In this document: positions 61,438 to 64,000 of the stretch, piece by piece
Numbering within the stretch: the stretch's first letter is position 1
How the letters are laid out: every line of letters starts with the position of its first letter
Source: Vicia villosa
Taxonomy: Eukaryota > Streptophyta > Magnoliopsida > Fabales > Fabaceae
Direction: 5' to 3'
Length of the DNA: 64,000 nt
Assembly: GCF_029867415.1 (NCBI RefSeq)
Contig: NW_026705150.1
Coordinates: 248,001-312,000 of the forward strand
Notes under the pieces: generated by a model
What the model was told of the DNA's origin: nothing
What the model saw: the letters and a program-made list of their open reading frames with translations, nothing else
The model's database searches: none
Position numbers and translations under genes: made by a program

Positions 61438-62404
61438 GGATGACCTGGATGTATGTATGCAAATGATGTAATTGTTGTTTTTATTTTTTTTTTGAGTTTC
61501 AAAGAACTTAAGATATTAATTTGCAAACATTCAAGCATTGGATTAAAGCATTGATCAAGTTATCATCAAAATCAATCATCCATTTTGGTGGATTAGAGTT
61601 TTCACCCCATCAACACCCAAGATCCATTGAGTTTGATGAAACTTACGATGTTTACAAAAAAGACCTCTGAGTTCATTGGAAATCAAAGAAAAAGACTTTT
61701 ATGAATGTATGAATGCATGAATGTATGTATGCATGGATGTATGAATGCCACATATACACACATGGTAACACAAACATGGTGCACATAAGATAGGTTCAAA
61801 AGTTCAACGTCACGAGCATGAGGTCAAAGAACCAAACATGGGATAGTACTAGGGGTTAATCACCTGCACAACATGTTCTACTGATACGTCAGAGTCCACA
61901 TTCTTCTTTCAGATATTACCGGCTTGCACAACTGAACTTGTGAGCCAATAATATTCTCAAGAAAAACTCGTCTGCGTGTGATTCTCCGCATGACAACTAA
62001 TCCAAGTCTACACCTGAATAGTTTCTGCATCACAACCTAAGAAGGCCAAGATGGGATAATGGGTTCTACGGTCAGCTCAGCTTCTACAGTTCAATGAAAG
62101 CAATAATGTTTTCGCAACTGAACTTGCTAAACATATACTACCAGCAAGGAACCTCCACTGAGCGGAAGGATTCTCATGACAGCTTGTTAAGGAATGAACT
62201 CCTTGTATGCCATACATGACTTTACCCCCACCTAAATCTTATGTGTACTTAATCCAGGTTAGGATTTGTCCATAATGTATCTCAAGTGACGGAACCACAC
62301 ATATATCCAAAATAGCAAAAAATAACAAAATAAAAAGTATAAGCAAATATTAAAGTGATATAAAACTCTAAGGTAACCCCTCTTTTAAAAAGCTTTTTCT
62401 TCTT

Positions 62405-62421
62405 CCTCAGCAAAGTCGCCA
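62405..62421 (-). promoter_or_regulatory. Ogre-type primer binding site
   Basis: Minus strand TGGCGACTTTGCTGAGG, four bases inside the LTR end (..TATCA). This is the legume Ogre primer-site pattern TGGCGACTCTGCTGGGG, described as priming with tRNA-Arg, with two differences. Confidence 0.65.
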
Positions 62422-62425
62422 GTTC

Positions 62426-64000
62426 TGATACTCGGTTTTTTGAGGCGAACTGACTCCTTGCTCTTTTTTTTCATTGTTTCCCGCAGAGCAAAAATGTTTG
62501 TTTGCGTTTATTTTTGTTTTGCAAGAGTCGCCACCGACTTTTATTTTATCCAAATAGGAAAGGCATAAAAGAACAGAAAAAGACCTTTTGACAGATTTTG
62601 GGCTCGGGGGGTTAGTTATACAAAGGGAAGGTTTTAAGCACCCTTTGTATCCATGGTTATCCATGGGCTCTTAATTGCTTAGCTCACTTTTGTTTAAATA
62701 CTTTATTGATTTTGAAAATAGAAGAAGTGAAGATGGACAATAGGTCACATAGGTCTCTGAAGAGTTTCACCGGGAATAATGCCCTTCAAATACCAGATGA
62801 AAGTTTTGAAAATAGATGAGAAATTTTGAAAATACGTTGTTTGAAAATGAAAGTGTTTGAGCAAGCAATTAGGAGTTACCTACTCTCACTTTATAAGATC
62901 TTTCATATGCATTTAATCCTTTTCTTAAATGATGGTATGATTAAAAAAAAGTAATAAGAGGGAAAACCATAGAGGTGAAAGTGTGCAAAGTGCTTTTTTT
63001 TTTAAAAGTTTTATCTTGATTATTAATGTTTTAGCTCAAAGGTAAAAATATGGTCCAAGTGGACAAAAGGAAGATGACGGAAACATAAACAATGCGTCCA
63101 AATGGACAAAGAAAAAATAGCGGAAGCATAAATAATATGTCCAAATGGACAAAGAGAAAATGGCGGAAACATAAATAATATGTCCAAATGGACAAAGAAA
63201 AATAGCGGAAATATAAATAATATGTCCAAATGGACAAAGAAAAAATAGCGGAAACATAAATAATATGTCCAAATGGATAAAGAGAAAATGACATAAACAT
63301 AAATAATACGTCCAAATGGACAAAGAGAAGATAACAGAAACATAAATAATACGTCCAAATGGACAAAAAGAAAATAACAGAAACATAAATAATACGTCCA
63401 AATGGACAAAGAGAAAATAACAGAAACATAAATAATACGTCCAAATGGACAAAGAGAAAATAACATAAACATAAATAATACGTCCAAATGGACAAAGAGA
63501 AAATAACATAAACATAAATAATACGAATGATAAAATAAAGCATAAAACAAGAAATATAAAGAACAATATAATAAAATGCGGAAATTAAAGTCAATTGTTA
63601 GTACGTTAGCACGCGAATCATCTTGAAGCTAGTCAAGTATATCCACGATGTTAGTGAAGATCGATGGTGAGTGAATGATGATCTCGGATTTAAAGTTAAT
63701 GAAAATTTATCAGAAGCTTGATAGAATCATAGCGACTACACGATAAATTTCTAAAAGTCTTAAATTAACTGCATACAATCTCTGCCATATTTGATCTTTT
63801 ATTCCAATTCGGGACAAAGAAAAAGATAAGAAATAATATCAAATAATATACAAAAATAAACCTGAAATTGTGAAAAATTTACACAATAATAAGAGAGATA
63901 TTTTGAAAGTATAATTAGGTTAAGAGAAAATAAAATGACAAAATCTTAAATCTAAAACAAATTAAACCTAATTCATTTTTTTTTTATGTTTTTAAGTTAA
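62426..64000 (-). repeat. 5' LTR of the Ogre-like derivative (cut by window end)
   Basis: Minus-strand LTR ending ..GAGTATCA at 62426, with the U5 marks CAAAGGGTGCTTAAAACCTT and GGTGGCGACTC upstream of the end. From 62894 it repeats the left LTR. The start of this LTR lies beyond 64000. Confidence 0.8.
63048..63528 (-). repeat. 43-bp tandem array in the LTR (right copy)
   Basis: Same 43-bp unit and same copy number (about eleven) as the left LTR array, with scattered substitutions. Unit number and order are conserved between LTRs, so the array was present before insertion. Confidence 0.95.

Larger units (their letters stand above)
58464..62425 (-). mobile_element. Coding-poor interior of the Ogre-like derivative
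   Basis: Only about 4 kb separates the two LTRs, against more than 10 kb in coding Ogre elements (family knowledge). Present: primer site at the right edge, a gag C-terminal scrap (61437-61177), a 37-bp repeat array and a polypurine-like edge on the left. No protease, reverse transcriptase, RNase H or integrase could be found on either strand, so it must be moved by another element's proteins, if at all. Confidence 0.75.

Overview
This is plant nuclear DNA. It is AT-rich, intron-bearing and packed with nested transposable elements, with one convincing intact host gene. The organism is very probably a legume, and within the legumes a Vicia/Pisum/Lathyrus-like genome (inference). The reason is the LTR types: several Ogre-type Ty3/gypsy LTRs starting TG(T)TGCACCCCAA or TGTCATACCCCAA, with the TGGCGACTC module at their U5 ends, and a Tekay-like LTR starting TGTAACACCCC. 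No rRNA genes, canonical tRNA genes or CRISPR arrays were seen.

Layout. 1-8.2 kb: a broken minus-strand Athila-type gypsy element (integrase scrap, gag-protease, tRNA-Asp primer site, 5' LTR), interrupted by a Tekay-like LTR with degenerate internal sequence. 8.2-10.4 kb: pieces of two Ogre-type LTRs in opposite orientation. 10.4-13.3 kb: a CACTA (En/Spm) element whose two genes are truncated and fused. 14.0-14.4 kb: the tail of a LINE. 14.9-16.7 kb: two hAT-like non-autonomous elements. 17.0-21.9 kb: a structurally complete but mutated Ty1/copia element with a perfect target duplication (GGGTA). 22.4-23.6 kb: an AT-rich fold-back structure with tRNA-like modules near its ends. 23.8-27.6 kb: an old copia remnant carrying a miniature LTR element (duplication AAGAC) and a MITE (duplication CCTCATATGTC). 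29.5-32.7 kb: a CACTA second-gene remnant, with one hAT element inside it (duplication CCCACCAT) and another abutting it.

34.1-38.7 kb holds the host gene: a two-exon BAHD acyltransferase of 476 residues, most like coniferyl-alcohol acyltransferases, with a 3-kb TE-littered intron. About 300 bp past its stop a Stowaway-like MITE is cut by what looks like the 3' end of a Helitron. The Helitron body (about 39-50 kb) encodes a decayed Rep-helicase on the minus strand. Downstream of that gene, on the opposite strand, lie two B3-like genes, one containing tandem exon duplications.

50.4-55.0 kb is a large Ogre-type solo LTR. 55.4-64 kb is a non-autonomous Ogre derivative: two LTRs, each with an array of 43-bp repeats, around a 4-kb internal region that keeps only a gag scrap, a 37-bp repeat array and a primer site. 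The right LTR runs off the window.

Functionally, only the BAHD gene and possibly the second B3-like gene look capable of giving an intact protein. Everything else is mobile DNA in various stages of decay, and the target duplications let much of the nesting order be read.
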